A stretch of DNA of 64,000 nucleotides from Nocardia cyriacigeorgica GUH-2 (GTDB taxonomy: Bacteria > Actinomycetota > Actinomycetes > Mycobacteriales > Mycobacteriaceae): assembly GCF_000284035.1 (NCBI RefSeq), contig NC_016887.1, positions 4,092,001-4,156,000 of the forward strand, written 5' to 3'. Within the stretch, counting starts at the first letter, position 1. Every line of letters begins with the position of its first letter. The notes under the pieces were generated by a model that did not search any database, had not been told where the DNA came from, and saw nothing but the letters and a program-made list of their open reading frames with translations. The position numbers and the translations under genes were made by a program. Positions 1 through 8,758 of the stretch are shown one piece after another.

Positions 1-788
1 CAGGTCATGTCCAGGCAGGCCTCCATGGCGGCGGCGGCCATCACGGCGATGGACATGCGTTCCTGGGGCAGGTTCTGCATCAGGTGGATGAAGCCCATGC
101 CCTCGGTGCCGAGCAGGTTGGCCGCGGGCACCCGGACGTCGTTGAAGCTCAGTTCGGCGGTGTCCTGCGCCTTGAGGCCGATCTTGTCGAGGTTGCGGCC
201 GCGTTCGAAGCCGGGCATATCGCGCTCGACCACCAGCAGACTGAAGCCCATCGCGCCCTTCTCGGGGTCGGTCTGGGCCACCACGATGACGATGTCGGCG
301 TTGATGCCGTTGGTGATGAAGGTCTTCGAGCCGTTGAGCACCCAGTCGTCACCGTCGCGCACCGCGCGGGTCTTGATGCCCTGCAGGTCCGAACCGGTGC
401 CCGGCTCGGTCATCGCGATCGCGGTGATGATCTCGCCGGAACAGAAGCCGGGCAGCCACCGCTGCTTCTGCTCGTCGTTGGCCAGCTCCAGCAGGTACGG
501 CGCGATGACGTCGTTGTGCAGCGAGAACCCCAGGCCGGAGTACTGGCCGCGCACGGTCTCCTCGGTGATCACCGCGTTGTAGCGGAAGTCCTTCACCCCG
601 CCGCCGCCGTACTCCTCCGGCACGGCCATGCCGAGGAAGCCCTGCTTGCCGGCCTCGGTCCACACCGACCGGTCGACGATGCCCTGCTCTTCCCACGTCG
701 CGTGGTTCGGCGCGACGTGGGTGTCGAGAAACTTGCGGAACGACTCCCGGAACAGGTCGTGCTCGGGTTCGAACAGTGTGCGCTCCAC
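1..788 (-). CDS. Acyl-CoA dehydrogenase (C-terminus beyond window)
   Basis: FAD-dependent acyl-CoA dehydrogenase, catalysing alpha,beta-desaturation of an acyl-CoA in fatty-acid or related catabolism. About 262 codons are present: the N-terminal helical domain with a Gly-rich EEYGGGG turn, the MTEPGTGSDLQ flavin/substrate motif near residue 125 and NGSKTFITNG after it. The C-terminal helical domain with the catalytic Glu lies outside the window. I chose the GTG at 788 (VERTLFEPEHD) because an AGGAGG sits 6 bases upstream. The protein closely resembles the enzyme at 23681-24826, so the two are probably paralogues. The substrate cannot be told from sequence. Confidence 0.93.
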   Translation of the reverse strand, partial: MERTLFEPEHDLFRESFRKFLDTHVAPNHATWEEQGIVDRSVWTEAGKQGFLGMAVPEEYGGGGVKDFRYNAVITEETVRGQYSGLGFSLHNDVIAPYLLELANDEQKQRWLPGFCSGEIITAIAMTEPGTGSDLQGIKTRAVRDGDDWVLNGSKTFITNGINADIVIVVAQTDPEKGAMGFSLLVVERDMPGFERGRNLDKIGLKAQDTAELSFNDVRVPAANLLGTEGMGFIHLMQNLPQERMSIAVMAAAAMEACLDMT

Positions 789-937
789 ACCAACCTCCTA
801 GTGACCACACGAACCGGTCCGCACCGGTCCGTCGTTGTCACCCACCGTACCCGGAATGAGAATCGCTGTTCACTTCACTCCCCGAATTCGTCGCCTCACC
901 TGCTCGAGTAGCGGCGCCGAAGATGATCAAAGGAGAT

Positions 938-1849
938 TCACGACAAACGAAACCGCCGCAGCCGGTCGATCGCGCCGGAGGCGAACGCGCCCAGATCACC
1001 GCGCACCCGGCCGGCCAGCGTGCGGCCCGCATCGCGGTCGCGTTCGGCGAACAGGAACCGCAACTCTTCTTCCAGGCTCTTGCGCACCACGGCCCGCAAT
1101 TCGACCGCGGCGGCGCCGAGATCAGGGGCGTCGCGCCAGGGCGCCGGGTCGATCGGCGCGCCTGCGGCGAAGTAGAACCGCTCCGGCCTCGGCAGCGGCG
1201 TGGGGCCGATGCCGCGCACCAGCGGCGGGGTGAGTTCGCGGTTGATGCCGAGCGCCTCGACCACCCAGCGCAGCGGCCGCAGCACCGGGTGATCGCCGTC
1301 GACGATGATGTCGTAGGCGTCGTCCACGCCGATCATCGCCACCGGAACGATCGGCGCGCCGGCCTCGATCGCCATTCGGGCGAAGCCGGTGCGACCCTCC
1401 CATTTGAGGTGGTACTTCTCATTCTTGCGACGCACGGCCTCGCGCCCGCCGCCCGGGAAGACCATCACCGCCTCGCCGCGTTCCAGCAGCGCCAGGCAGT
1501 TCTGCCTGGTCCCGCGCACCGAGCCGTAGTGGTGCAGCAGATGCCGCACGCCGGGCACGGCGATCAGCACGTTCTCCGCGAGTCCGCGGATGAGCCTGCC
1601 GCGCCGGCGCAGCACCTCCGGCAGCAGCAGCGGTGCGTCGATCCCCCCGAGCAGGTTGTGATTGCCCACCAACAGCACCGGGCCCTCGGCGGGAATGTTC
1701 TCCAGCCCGTAGAACCGCGGGCTCGTCCACGCGCGCAGCGGGGCGAGCAAGGTCTCGATGACGCGCAGGTCGGTATCGCTCAGCGATACCGACAGCGGCG
1801 CACCGTCACTGAGCACGGCGGTGTCGTGCGGGGCACGGTCGTGCGACAT
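938..1849 (-). CDS. Lysophospholipid-acyltransferase-like protein
   Basis: Predicted 303-residue acyltransferase of the PlsC/LPLAT superfamily, probably transferring an acyl chain to a glycerolipid at the membrane face. It has the block GNHNLLGGID, where the His and Asp are six residues apart rather than the classic HX4D; a FPGGGREA block that fits the acyl-acceptor motif; and PIVPV further on. This spacing recalls the DGAT/phytyl-ester-synthase-like branch more than bacterial PlsC. The ATG at 1849 follows a GGAGGG ribosome site. The frame stays open far upstream into the antisense of hflX, but that part is not coding. The acceptor lipid is unknown; triacylglycerol or wax ester synthesis is only a guess. 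Confidence 0.85.
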   Translation of the reverse strand: MSHDRAPHDTAVLSDGAPLSVSLSDTDLRVIETLLAPLRAWTSPRFYGLENIPAEGPVLLVGNHNLLGGIDAPLLLPEVLRRRGRLIRGLAENVLIAVPGVRHLLHHYGSVRGTRQNCLALLERGEAVMVFPGGGREAVRRKNEKYHLKWEGRTGFARMAIEAGAPIVPVAMIGVDDAYDIIVDGDHPVLRPLRWVVEALGINRELTPPLVRGIGPTPLPRPERFYFAAGAPIDPAPWRDAPDLGAAAVELRAVVRKSLEEELRFLFAERDRDAGRTLAGRVRGDLGAFASGAIDRLRRFRLS

Positions 1850-1964
1850 GAACCCTCCTGATGTCGATTCGATGACGATAACGCAACGAAATCGACTGTG
1901 TCGCATCGGATATGCGGTCAGGGCTGACCTGCGGCATTGTTCACGTGCCGGAAACCGGCGGTGG

Positions 1965-3488
1965 TTACGATGCCGGTCCGTCAGCCACGGCGGTGCCCGC
2001 GTGCGCGTACTCCGACAGCGCCGCGGCCAGCGCGTGCGGAACCCGCGCATGCACCCGGGTACCCGCTTCCTCGTGGCTGGAGCTCTCGATCCGGCCGTCG
2101 GCGTGGATGCGGGCGAGCAGGTCGCCGCGGGTGTAGGGCAGCAGCACGCTGATCTCGACGTCGAGTCCGCCGAGCACCTCGGCGAGCCGGTCGCGCAGTT
2201 CGTCGATGCCGGTGCCCTTGTGCGCGGAGACGAACACCGCCCCCGGCAGCAGCGCGCGCAGCCGGGTGAGCTCGACCGGGTCGATGGCGTCGATCTTGTT
2301 GACCACCAGCAGTTCCGGCGGTGCGGGCGTGCCCGATTCGCGGATGACGTCGGTGACGACCTCGCGCACCGCCTTGATCTGCTCCGACGGCAGCGCGTCG
2401 GAACCGTCGACCACGTGCAGCAGCAGGTCGGCGCCGGTGACCTCCTCCAGGGTGGAGCGGAAGGCCTCGACCAGCTGGGTGGGCAGATGCCGGACGAACC
2501 CGACGGTGTCGGTGAACACCACCTCGCGGCCGTCGTCGAGTTCGGCGCGCCGGGTGGTCGGGTCCAGGGTGGCGAACAGCGCGTCCTGGACCAGCACACC
2601 GGATCCGGTGAGCGCGTTCATCAGGCTGGACTTGCCGGCATTGGTGTAGCCGACGATGGCGACCGACGGGATGCCGCTGGAGGTGCGCCGCGAGCGCATG
2701 GTGTCGCGCGCGGTCTTCATCTCGCGGATCTCGCGGCGCAGCTTGGCCATTCGCTCGCGGATGCGGCGGCGGTCGGTCTCGATCTTGGTCTCACCGGGAC
2801 CGCGCAGACCCACACCGCCGTTGCTGCCGGCGCGGCCACCGGCCTGACGCGACATCGACTCACCCCAGCCGCGCAGCCTCGGCAGCATGTACTCCATCTG
2901 GGCCAGCGCGACCTGCGCCTTGCCCTCGCGGGAGGTGGCGTGCTGGGCGAAGATGTCCAGGATCAGGGCGGTCCGGTCGATCACCTTGACCTTGACCACC
3001 TTCTCCAGCGCGGTGAGCTGGGCGGGGGTGAGTTCACCGTCGCAGATCACGGTGTCGGCACCGCTGCCGAGCACGACCGAGCGCAGCTCTTCGGCCTTAC
3101 CGGAACCGATGTAGGTGGCCGGGTCGGGCCGGTCGCGACGCTGGATCAGCGCCTCGAGTACCTCGGAGCCGGCGGTCTCGGCGAGCGCGGCGAGTTCGGC
3201 CATGCTGGCCTCGGCACGCGCGGCGCTGCCTTCGGTCCACACCCCGACCAGCACAACCCGTTCCAGGCGCAGCTGGCGGTATTCGACTTCGGTGATATCG
3301 GTGAGCTCGGTGGACAGCCCGGCGACGCGGCGCAGGGCGCTGCGGTCTTCGAGCTGGAGTTCACCGGTGGTGGGTTCGGGCGCCCAGCCGCCGCGGCGGC
3401 TCGGTGCCACGGGGGTGACATCGGTGTCGTCGAACTCGGCGCCGTCCACGTCGTCGGCGCCGTCGAACAGATCACTACCGTTGGTCAT
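1965..3488 (-). CDS. hflX: GTPase HflX
   Basis: Ribosome-associated GTPase that in other bacteria splits or rescues stalled 70S ribosomes, for example after heat or antibiotic stress. The 507-residue product has the HflX N-terminal domain, a Gly-rich segment (GRAGSNGGVGLRGPGE) before a coiled-coil helix, then a TrmE/Obg-like G domain: G1 GYTNAGKSS near residue 283, G3 DTVGF near 324 and G4 NKID near 397. The first 45 residues are acidic and look disordered. I took the ATG at 3488; another in-frame ATG at 3512 is possible, and neither has a strong ribosome site. It lies just downstream of dapF, as in mycobacteria. Confidence 0.95.
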   Translation of the reverse strand: MTNGSDLFDGADDVDGAEFDDTDVTPVAPSRRGGWAPEPTTGELQLEDRSALRRVAGLSTELTDITEVEYRQLRLERVVLVGVWTEGSAARAEASMAELAALAETAGSEVLEALIQRRDRPDPATYIGSGKAEELRSVVLGSGADTVICDGELTPAQLTALEKVVKVKVIDRTALILDIFAQHATSREGKAQVALAQMEYMLPRLRGWGESMSRQAGGRAGSNGGVGLRGPGETKIETDRRRIRERMAKLRREIREMKTARDTMRSRRTSSGIPSVAIVGYTNAGKSSLMNALTGSGVLVQDALFATLDPTTRRAELDDGREVVFTDTVGFVRHLPTQLVEAFRSTLEEVTGADLLLHVVDGSDALPSEQIKAVREVVTDVIRESGTPAPPELLVVNKIDAIDPVELTRLRALLPGAVFVSAHKGTGIDELRDRLAEVLGGLDVEISVLLPYTRGDLLARIHADGRIESSSHEEAGTRVHARVPHALAAALSEYAHAGTAVADGPAS

Positions 3489-3576
3489 ATCGAAAGACTC
3501 TGAATTCCTCATACACCATCCATGCTGCCACGAAATCCCAGGACAGCGCATGTGGTTATCCGCCGGGGCGGCCGGC

Positions 3577-4503
3577 TCACGCGCTCTGCCACCACTCGGC
3601 GGCGATCCGGCCGGTCGCCACCAGCACCGATGGACCGCGCAGCCAGGCCCGGCCGCCGTCCAGGCCGACGCGGACTTCGCCGCCGGGCACGCGTACGGTC
3701 ACCTCGCCGGTGTCCTCGGTGATCCGGAAACCGGTCGCGGCCAGGGCGGCGGACGCGGCGGCCACGGTCCCGGTGCCGCAGGAGCGGGTCTCGCCGACGC
3801 CGCGTTCGTAGACGCGCATATCGACCGCGCCTGCCGCATCCAGGGCGGTGACCAGCTCGATGTTCACACCCTGCGGGAACAGGTCGGGGTCGTAGCCCGG
3901 AGCCACGGTCAGGTCGAGCTTGGCCAGGGCGTCGGCGGTGAGTTCCGGGTCGACGCAGGCCAGGTGCGGGTTGCCGACGTCGATGCCGATCCCGGCATAG
4001 GCCCAGCCGGCCACGGTGGCGGTGGATTCGCCCAGCTCACGGACCTCGCCCATGGCGACGGTGACCTCGCCGTGCACCGGCCCGGCCGTGTGCACCGTCA
4101 CCGGCCGCGCACCCGCGCGGCTGCCGACCACGAATTCCGCACGGCCTTCCAGCCCCGATGCGGCCAGATAGTGCGCGAACACCCGCACGCCGTTGCCGCA
4201 CATCTCGGCGATCGAGCCGTCGGCATTGTGGTAGTCCATGAACCAGTCGTCGGCGCCGACACCTTCGGGCAGCTCGGTCAGCACTCCCCGGTCCCGCAAC
4301 GCACCCGCGCGCGCGACCCGCAGCACCCCATCCGCGCCGAGGCCGCGCTGGCGATCGCACAGCGCCGCGATCCGCTCGGCGGTGAGGTCGAGCCGCACCT
4401 CGGGGTCGGGCAGCACCACGAAATCGTTCTGGGTGCCGTGGCCCTTGGTGAACTCGATGCTGTCGGTGTCTGGCACGTGCCGGCCGCCTCTCGTCGTGGT
4501 CAT
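3577..4503 (-). CDS. dapF: Diaminopimelate epimerase DapF
   Basis: Converts LL- to meso-diaminopimelate, the last step before lysine and the peptidoglycan cross-linking residue. The 308-residue protein shows the two-lobed fold with both catalytic cysteines: MCGNGVR near residue 101 and SCGTGTVAA near 241. The extreme N-terminus (MTTTRGGRHV) is likely dispensable, since homologues begin around the EFTKGHGTQNDF block. Its ATG overlaps the stop of the upstream RNA methyltransferase by four bases, so the two are translationally coupled. Other lysine/DAP genes in the window are dapA (36681-37604) and dapB (43824-44576). Confidence 0.97.
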   Translation of the reverse strand: MTTTRGGRHVPDTDSIEFTKGHGTQNDFVVLPDPEVRLDLTAERIAALCDRQRGLGADGVLRVARAGALRDRGVLTELPEGVGADDWFMDYHNADGSIAEMCGNGVRVFAHYLAASGLEGRAEFVVGSRAGARPVTVHTAGPVHGEVTVAMGEVRELGESTATVAGWAYAGIGIDVGNPHLACVDPELTADALAKLDLTVAPGYDPDLFPQGVNIELVTALDAAGAVDMRVYERGVGETRSCGTGTVAAASAALAATGFRITEDTGEVTVRVPGGEVRVGLDGGRAWLRGPSVLVATGRIAAEWWQSA

Positions 4504-5333
4504 CTGGCAAACGTCCGGCGTTGCCGGGAAATTTCGTACAGCGCGACCGCACCCGCCGACGGTGCGCCCAGCGAGCTCGCCGTCCCGCCCATGGGGATGT
4601 CGACGATGTCGTCGCAGGCCTGCGCCCAGGCCGCGCTCATCCCGCTGGTCTCGTTGCCGACCACCAGGATGGTGGCCTCGGTGAAATCGTGATCGAACAC
4701 CGCGTGCGAGCCGCCTTCGTCGGTACCGACGACGCGCGTGGGGATGCCGCGGTTCACCTGCCGCTCGCGGAAGGCGAGGATCTGGGCCGGGCCCGCGGTG
4801 CGCAGTACCGGGACGGCGAACAGCGAACCGGTGGAGGCGCGCACGGCCTGCGGGTCGTACTGGTCGGCGCCGTGGCCGGTGACGATCACCGCGTCGGCGC
4901 CGAAGGCGTCCGCCGAGCGGATCAGCGTGCCGAGATTGCCCGGCGAATTGGGCCGGTCGAAGACCACCACCACCGGCGCGTCACCGGGCTCGCCCGGTTC
5001 GAAGGTCTCCAGGTCGATGGTGCGTGACTCGGCCACGGCGACCACCTCGGGCGCTCCGCCGGACTTCTCACCCAGGTCGGCCATGAGTTCCGGGACCAGA
5101 CCCACCTGCGGCACATCGGTGGTCGCCAGCAGCTCGCGCGCCCAGCTCGACAGCTCCGGCCCGCCCAGCCGGTACAGCAGCGTCTCCAGCGGCCAGTCGT
5201 TGGCGATGGCCTGGGTGATCGGGCGCACGCCCTGCACCAGGAACCGGCGGTCGCGGTGCCGCTTGGTGCGGTTGTTCAGATAGGCCTGCCACACCTGCAC
5301 CGAGGCGTTGCGGGTACTGACGCGTCGGGTCAC
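4500..5333 (-). CDS. TrmH/SpoU-family RNA 2'-O-methyltransferase
   Basis: Predicted SAM-dependent rRNA or tRNA ribose methylase of the SPOUT class, 277 residues. The N-terminal part (residues about 15-95) looks like the L30e-like substrate-binding domain. The C-terminal half carries the knotted SpoU signatures: a DRPNSPGNLGTLIRSADAFG block, VVGNETSGMS, and a final MGGTASSLGAPSAGAVALYE that forms the knot. It starts with GTG at 5333, overlapping the miaA stop by four bases, and ends on the dapF start in the same way. Its place beside miaA suggests a tRNA or rRNA substrate, but the target nucleotide cannot be read from the sequence. Confidence 0.9.
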   Translation of the reverse strand: MTRRVSTRNASVQVWQAYLNNRTKRHRDRRFLVQGVRPITQAIANDWPLETLLYRLGGPELSSWARELLATTDVPQVGLVPELMADLGEKSGGAPEVVAVAESRTIDLETFEPGEPGDAPVVVVFDRPNSPGNLGTLIRSADAFGADAVIVTGHGADQYDPQAVRASTGSLFAVPVLRTAGPAQILAFRERQVNRGIPTRVVGTDEGGSHAVFDHDFTEATILVVGNETSGMSAAWAQACDDIVDIPMGGTASSLGAPSAGAVALYEISRQRRTFAR

Positions 5334-6298
5334 TGCGGGGTGCGCTCCTCAGTATCGATCGGGGTGCTCGGCGGGGTGGCGGGCTCGGGGGTGACGAGCA
5401 GCGAGGCGACTGTAGCGAGCAGGTCCGGGTCGGCGCCGTCGACCCAGCGCACGCGCCGGTCGCGACGGAACCAGGAGCGCTGGCGCCGGACGTAGCGGCG
5501 GGTGCCGATGAAGGTCCGTTCCTTGGCGTGGGCGAGGTCGTATTCGCCGTCCAGATAGGCCAGGACCTGGGCATATCCGATGGCGCGGCGGGCGGTCTGC
5601 CCTTCCCGCAGCCCCCGCTCGACCAGCCCGCGCACCTCCTCCACCAGGCCGGTGTCGAACATCAGGTCGGTGCGGCGGGCGATACGCTCGTCGAGTTCGG
5701 CGGTCTCGCGGTCGACGCCGATGATGACGGTGCCCCAGCGCGGCCGCCCGATCACCGGCGCCGACGCCGCGAACGGCCGACCGGTGAGCTCGACGACCTC
5801 GAGCGCGCGCACCATCCGCCTGCCGTCGGTGGGCAGGATGGTCGCGGCAGCGGCCGGGTCGGCGGCGCGCAAGGCCTCGTGCACGGCCGCGACCCCGCGC
5901 TCGGCCAGCAGCGTCTCCCAGCGGGCCCGGACCTCCGGATCGGTGGCCGGGAAAACCCACTGGTCCAGCAGCGCCTGCACGTACATCATCGAGCCGCCGA
6001 CGATGACCGGCGTGCGCTCGCGGGCCATGATCGCCTCGACATCGGCGGACGCGGCGGCCTGATAGGCGGCCACGGTGGCGGTATCGGTCACCTCCAGCAC
6101 GTCGAGCTGATGGTGGACGATGCCGCGGCGCTGGTCCGGCGGCAGTTTGGCGGTGCCGATGTCCATACCGCGGTACAGCTGCATCGCGTCGATATTGACG
6201 ATTTCGCCGTCGAGGCGTTCGGCCAGGTCGAGCGCCAGATCGCTCTTCCCGGTGGCTGTCGGTCCGACGACGGCGATCGGGGTGCGCGAAGCGGTCAC
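5330..6298 (-). CDS. miaA: tRNA dimethylallyltransferase MiaA
   Basis: Transfers dimethylallyl from DMAPP to A37 of tRNAs reading UNN codons. The product is 322 residues, with the P-loop GPTATGKS near residue 11, the DAMQLYRGMDIGTAK block that holds the catalytic Asp, and the C-terminal ARRAIGYAQ and RQRSWFRRD segments. The GTG at 6298 is preferred because it gives a four-base GTGA overlap with the stop of the upstream LigB-like gene and puts the P-loop near the N-terminus; the frame is open for another 370 bases without homology. MiaB, the next enzyme in making ms2i6A37, is encoded at 9481-11040. Confidence 0.97.
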   Translation of the reverse strand: MTASRTPIAVVGPTATGKSDLALDLAERLDGEIVNIDAMQLYRGMDIGTAKLPPDQRRGIVHHQLDVLEVTDTATVAAYQAAASADVEAIMARERTPVIVGGSMMYVQALLDQWVFPATDPEVRARWETLLAERGVAAVHEALRAADPAAAATILPTDGRRMVRALEVVELTGRPFAASAPVIGRPRWGTVIIGVDRETAELDERIARRTDLMFDTGLVEEVRGLVERGLREGQTARRAIGYAQVLAYLDGEYDLAHAKERTFIGTRRYVRRQRSWFRRDRRVRWVDGADPDLLATVASLLVTPEPATPPSTPIDTEERTPQ

Positions 6299-7050
6299 CG
6301 CTGCTCCGCTCCGCGGTCCGGGCACCACAGGCCGACCTGGTAGCCGACGCCGAACGGGGCGTCCTGATAGCGGGTATCGACCGTGGGCGCGGCCGGGTCG
6401 GCGCCGAACATCCCGGCCAGCACCTGGAAGGCGGCGCGGCCGTGCATGCCGACCTCGGCACACGCACCCGGATCCAAGGCGAGCAGGCCGTCGCGGTCGC
6501 CCGTCCGCAACGCGTTCTCCAGCGCGGCCTGCCGGTCCGCGGCCCGCGGATGGAAGTAGCCCGGAGCGGAGGTGGTCAGTGTGCTGGCGCCGTCGGCGAC
6601 CACGAGAACGCCCTGCGGCTCGGGGTCGGCGTCGAGTTCGGCGCGCAGTTTCGCGCCCAGCTCGGCGCACTGTCCGGCGGGAGTATCGGCGTCGACGATC
6701 CAGGCCTGCGCCACCGCGTCCGGTGCGGCCTGCTCGCGCAACCAGGCCGCGATGAGCACCGGCAACGGCAGATCCGGGTCGGCGACGACGCCGTCGACCG
6801 CAGTGCCGGTGAGGCCGACGGCCAGATCGACACCGAAGCCGCGGAAGGTGCCGGCCGTCTCAGGTCCTGCCACCCGGTCGCCGGCGCCCACGCCGACCAC
6901 CGTCCACCGCGAGGTCACCGCCGCCAGGTCGGCGACCGCGGCCAGCGCCGCCGCGCGCACCTCGGCGACCGCCGCGCCCGCACCGAGCCCACCGCAGAGC
7001 TCGGGAACCAGGATCGGCGGCGAGGGAACCAGGGCCGCAAGACAGAACAC
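6295..7050 (-). CDS. LigB-like (class III extradiol dioxygenase family) protein
   Basis: Hypothetical protein of about 251 residues. Its N-terminus (FCLAALVPSPPILVPEL), internal GVGAGD and VVADGA strands and C-terminal HGRAAFQVLAG block fit the alpha/beta fold of class III extradiol ring-cleavage enzymes. A metal-binding His in the usual N-terminal strand is not evident, so catalysis is doubtful. It corresponds in position to the alanine-rich protein beside miaA in mycobacteria. The stop overlaps the miaA start by four bases. The GTG at 7050 is the first start giving the homologous N-terminus; no strong ribosome site precedes it. Function unknown. Confidence 0.75.
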   Translation of the reverse strand: MFCLAALVPSPPILVPELCGGLGAGAAVAEVRAAALAAVADLAAVTSRWTVVGVGAGDRVAGPETAGTFRGFGVDLAVGLTGTAVDGVVADPDLPLPVLIAAWLREQAAPDAVAQAWIVDADTPAGQCAELGAKLRAELDADPEPQGVLVVADGASTLTTSAPGYFHPRAADRQAALENALRTGDRDGLLALDPGACAEVGMHGRAAFQVLAGMFGADPAAPTVDTRYQDAPFGVGYQVGLWCPDRGAEQR

Positions 7051-7315
7051 GCCGTCAACGGTAGTCGCCCGCCCCGGCGCCCCGACGCCCTGCCAGTCCG
7101 GCTGCGCCAGCGTGGGTTCGAGTGTCTGTGCCGAAAACCCGGCCACAATTGCTAGTGTTCGAGGTACTCCAACCCAGGTCATCGCGGGTCGGGGTCCGTG
7201 GCGCCACACCGCGGTGCATGCTCGATCGATGTGGTTTCCAGGGCTCGGACCGGGTTCAATGGGATGAGCTAGGGCGTAACCAGGCAGCCGTGACGCGCGG
7301 CAGGGACGAGGAGCA

Positions 7316-8689
7316 ATGACCGACAGCAACGGAACCGCGAAACCCGGCCCCGGCACCACCCCGCGACCGTCCGGAATGCCGAAACCCGGCGGCTCTCCCC
7401 ACCCCAAACCGCATGCCGTCAAACCGGCGCCCGGCGCCTCGCACGAGCACCCGCATCCGGTCATCGTCCCCACGGTGACCGATCCCAGCGAATGGGGCCG
7501 CGTCGACGAAGACGGCACCGCCTGGGTCAAGACCGCCGACGGTGAACGCGTCGTCGGGTCCTGGCAGGCCGGCGATGCCGCCGAGGGCCTGGCCCACTTC
7601 GGCCGCCGCTTCGACGATCTGGCCACCGAGGTCGCGCTGCTGGAGGCCCGGCTGGCCGCGGGCGCCGATGCCCGCAAGACCAAGGCCGCGGCCCTGGCCA
7701 TCGCCGAATCGCTGCCGACCGCCGCCGTCATCGGCGACGTCGACGGTCTGGCCCGCCGGTTGCAGGCCATCGCCGAGCATTCCGAGGAAGCGGCCGCGCA
7801 CGCCAAGGAGGAGAAGGAGCGTGCCCGGCACGAGCACACCGAGCGCAAGGAAGCGCTCGCCGCCGAGGCCGAGCGCATCGCCGCCGAATCCACCCAGTGG
7901 AAGGCCGCCGGCGACCGGCTGCGCGAGATCCTCGAGGAGTGGAAGTCCATTCGCGGGGTGGACCGCAAGGTCGACGACGCGCTCTGGAAGCGGTACTCGA
8001 AGGCCCGGGAGGCGTTCAACCGCCGCCGCGGCGCCCACTTCGCCGAACTCGACCGCGAACGCGCCGCCGCCAAGACCCGCAAGGAAGAGCTGTGCGTGCG
8101 GGCCGAGGAGCTGTCCGGGTCCACCGATTGGGCAGGCACCGCCGCGGTGTTCCGCGATCTGCTTGCCGAATGGAAGGCCGCGGGCCGGGCGCCACGCGAG
8201 GCCGACGAGGCACTGTGGCGCCGCTTCAAGAGCGCCCAGGACGTGTTCTTCGCCGCCCGCAACGCCGCCGCCTCCGAACGCGACGCGGAATTCGAGCAGA
8301 ACGCCGCCGCCAAGGAGGAACTGCTCGCCGCCTACGCCCACATCGATCCCGCGCACAGCCTCGACAACGCCCGCGCCGCGCTGCGCGAACTCCAGGACAA
8401 GTGGGACGCCATCGGCAAGGTGCCGCGCGAGCGGATGCAGGAGCTGGAAGGCAAACTGCGCGCGATCGAGAAGCGGGTGCGCGACGCCGCTGACGCCCAG
8501 TGGCGGCGCACCGACCCCGAGGCCATGGCACGCGCCGCGCAGTTCCGGGAACGGGTCGCCCAGTTCGAGGAGCAGGCCGCCAAGGCCACCGCCGCCGGGA
8601 AGACCAGGGACGCGGAAAAGGCGCTCGAACAGGCCAAGCAGTGGCGCGAGTGGGCCGAGGCGGCCGAGGGAGCCGTCAGCAACCGCTGA
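7316..8689 (+). CDS. DUF349 repeat protein
   Basis: Highly charged, mostly helical protein of 457 residues with repeated DUF349 units. WKAAGDRLREILEEWKSI, WAGTAAVFRDLLAEWKAAG and a degenerate third copy (ARAALRELQDKWDAIGK) each place Trp and Lys at matching spots, spaced roughly 70 residues apart. The first 50 residues are Pro/Gly-rich and look unstructured, and the C-terminus is coiled coil. Similar proteins lie at this locus in mycobacteria. The molecular role is unknown; some DUF349 proteins have been linked to stress or RNA-related processes. The ATG at 7316 follows a GGAC/GAGGAG ribosome site. It is read towards the membrane-protein gene that ends at 8759. Confidence 0.9.
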   Translation: MTDSNGTAKPGPGTTPRPSGMPKPGGSPHPKPHAVKPAPGASHEHPHPVIVPTVTDPSEWGRVDEDGTAWVKTADGERVVGSWQAGDAAEGLAHFGRRFDDLATEVALLEARLAAGADARKTKAAALAIAESLPTAAVIGDVDGLARRLQAIAEHSEEAAAHAKEEKERARHEHTERKEALAAEAERIAAESTQWKAAGDRLREILEEWKSIRGVDRKVDDALWKRYSKAREAFNRRRGAHFAELDRERAAAKTRKEELCVRAEELSGSTDWAGTAAVFRDLLAEWKAAGRAPREADEALWRRFKSAQDVFFAARNAAASERDAEFEQNAAAKEELLAAYAHIDPAHSLDNARAALRELQDKWDAIGKVPRERMQELEGKLRAIEKRVRDAADAQWRRTDPEAMARAAQFRERVAQFEEQAAKATAAGKTRDAEKALEQAKQWREWAEAAEGAVSNR

Positions 8690-8704
8690 CCGACGAGAAC
8701 AGAT

Positions 8705-8738
8705 AAGGCGCACCCGAGCACAGAGCCGGGTGCGCCTT
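8705..8738. terminator. Bidirectional terminator between convergent genes
   Basis: A perfect 12-bp inverted repeat (AAGGCGCACCCG and its complement) around a 10-base loop. It lies 15 bases after the DUF349 gene and 20 bases before the end of the opposing membrane-protein gene, so it can stop transcription from both sides. It has only short T runs. Confidence 0.8.
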
Positions 8739-8758
8739 CTCGTGGGGCCGCTCGAAAC

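Noticed and set aside
938..2599. Open frame that would fuse the acyltransferase to a long N-terminus
   Set aside because: The extra part is the hflX locus in another frame; a good ribosome site precedes the ATG at 1849.
1758..3503. 581-codon open frame on the plus strand
   Set aside because: It lies entirely antisense to hflX, has no ribosome site or known domain, and reads as Gln/His/Arg-rich shadow coding typical of 70% G+C DNA.
6295..8313. 672-codon minus-strand frame
   Set aside because: Only the C-terminal 250 codons resemble a protein family; the rest is antisense to the DUF349 gene.
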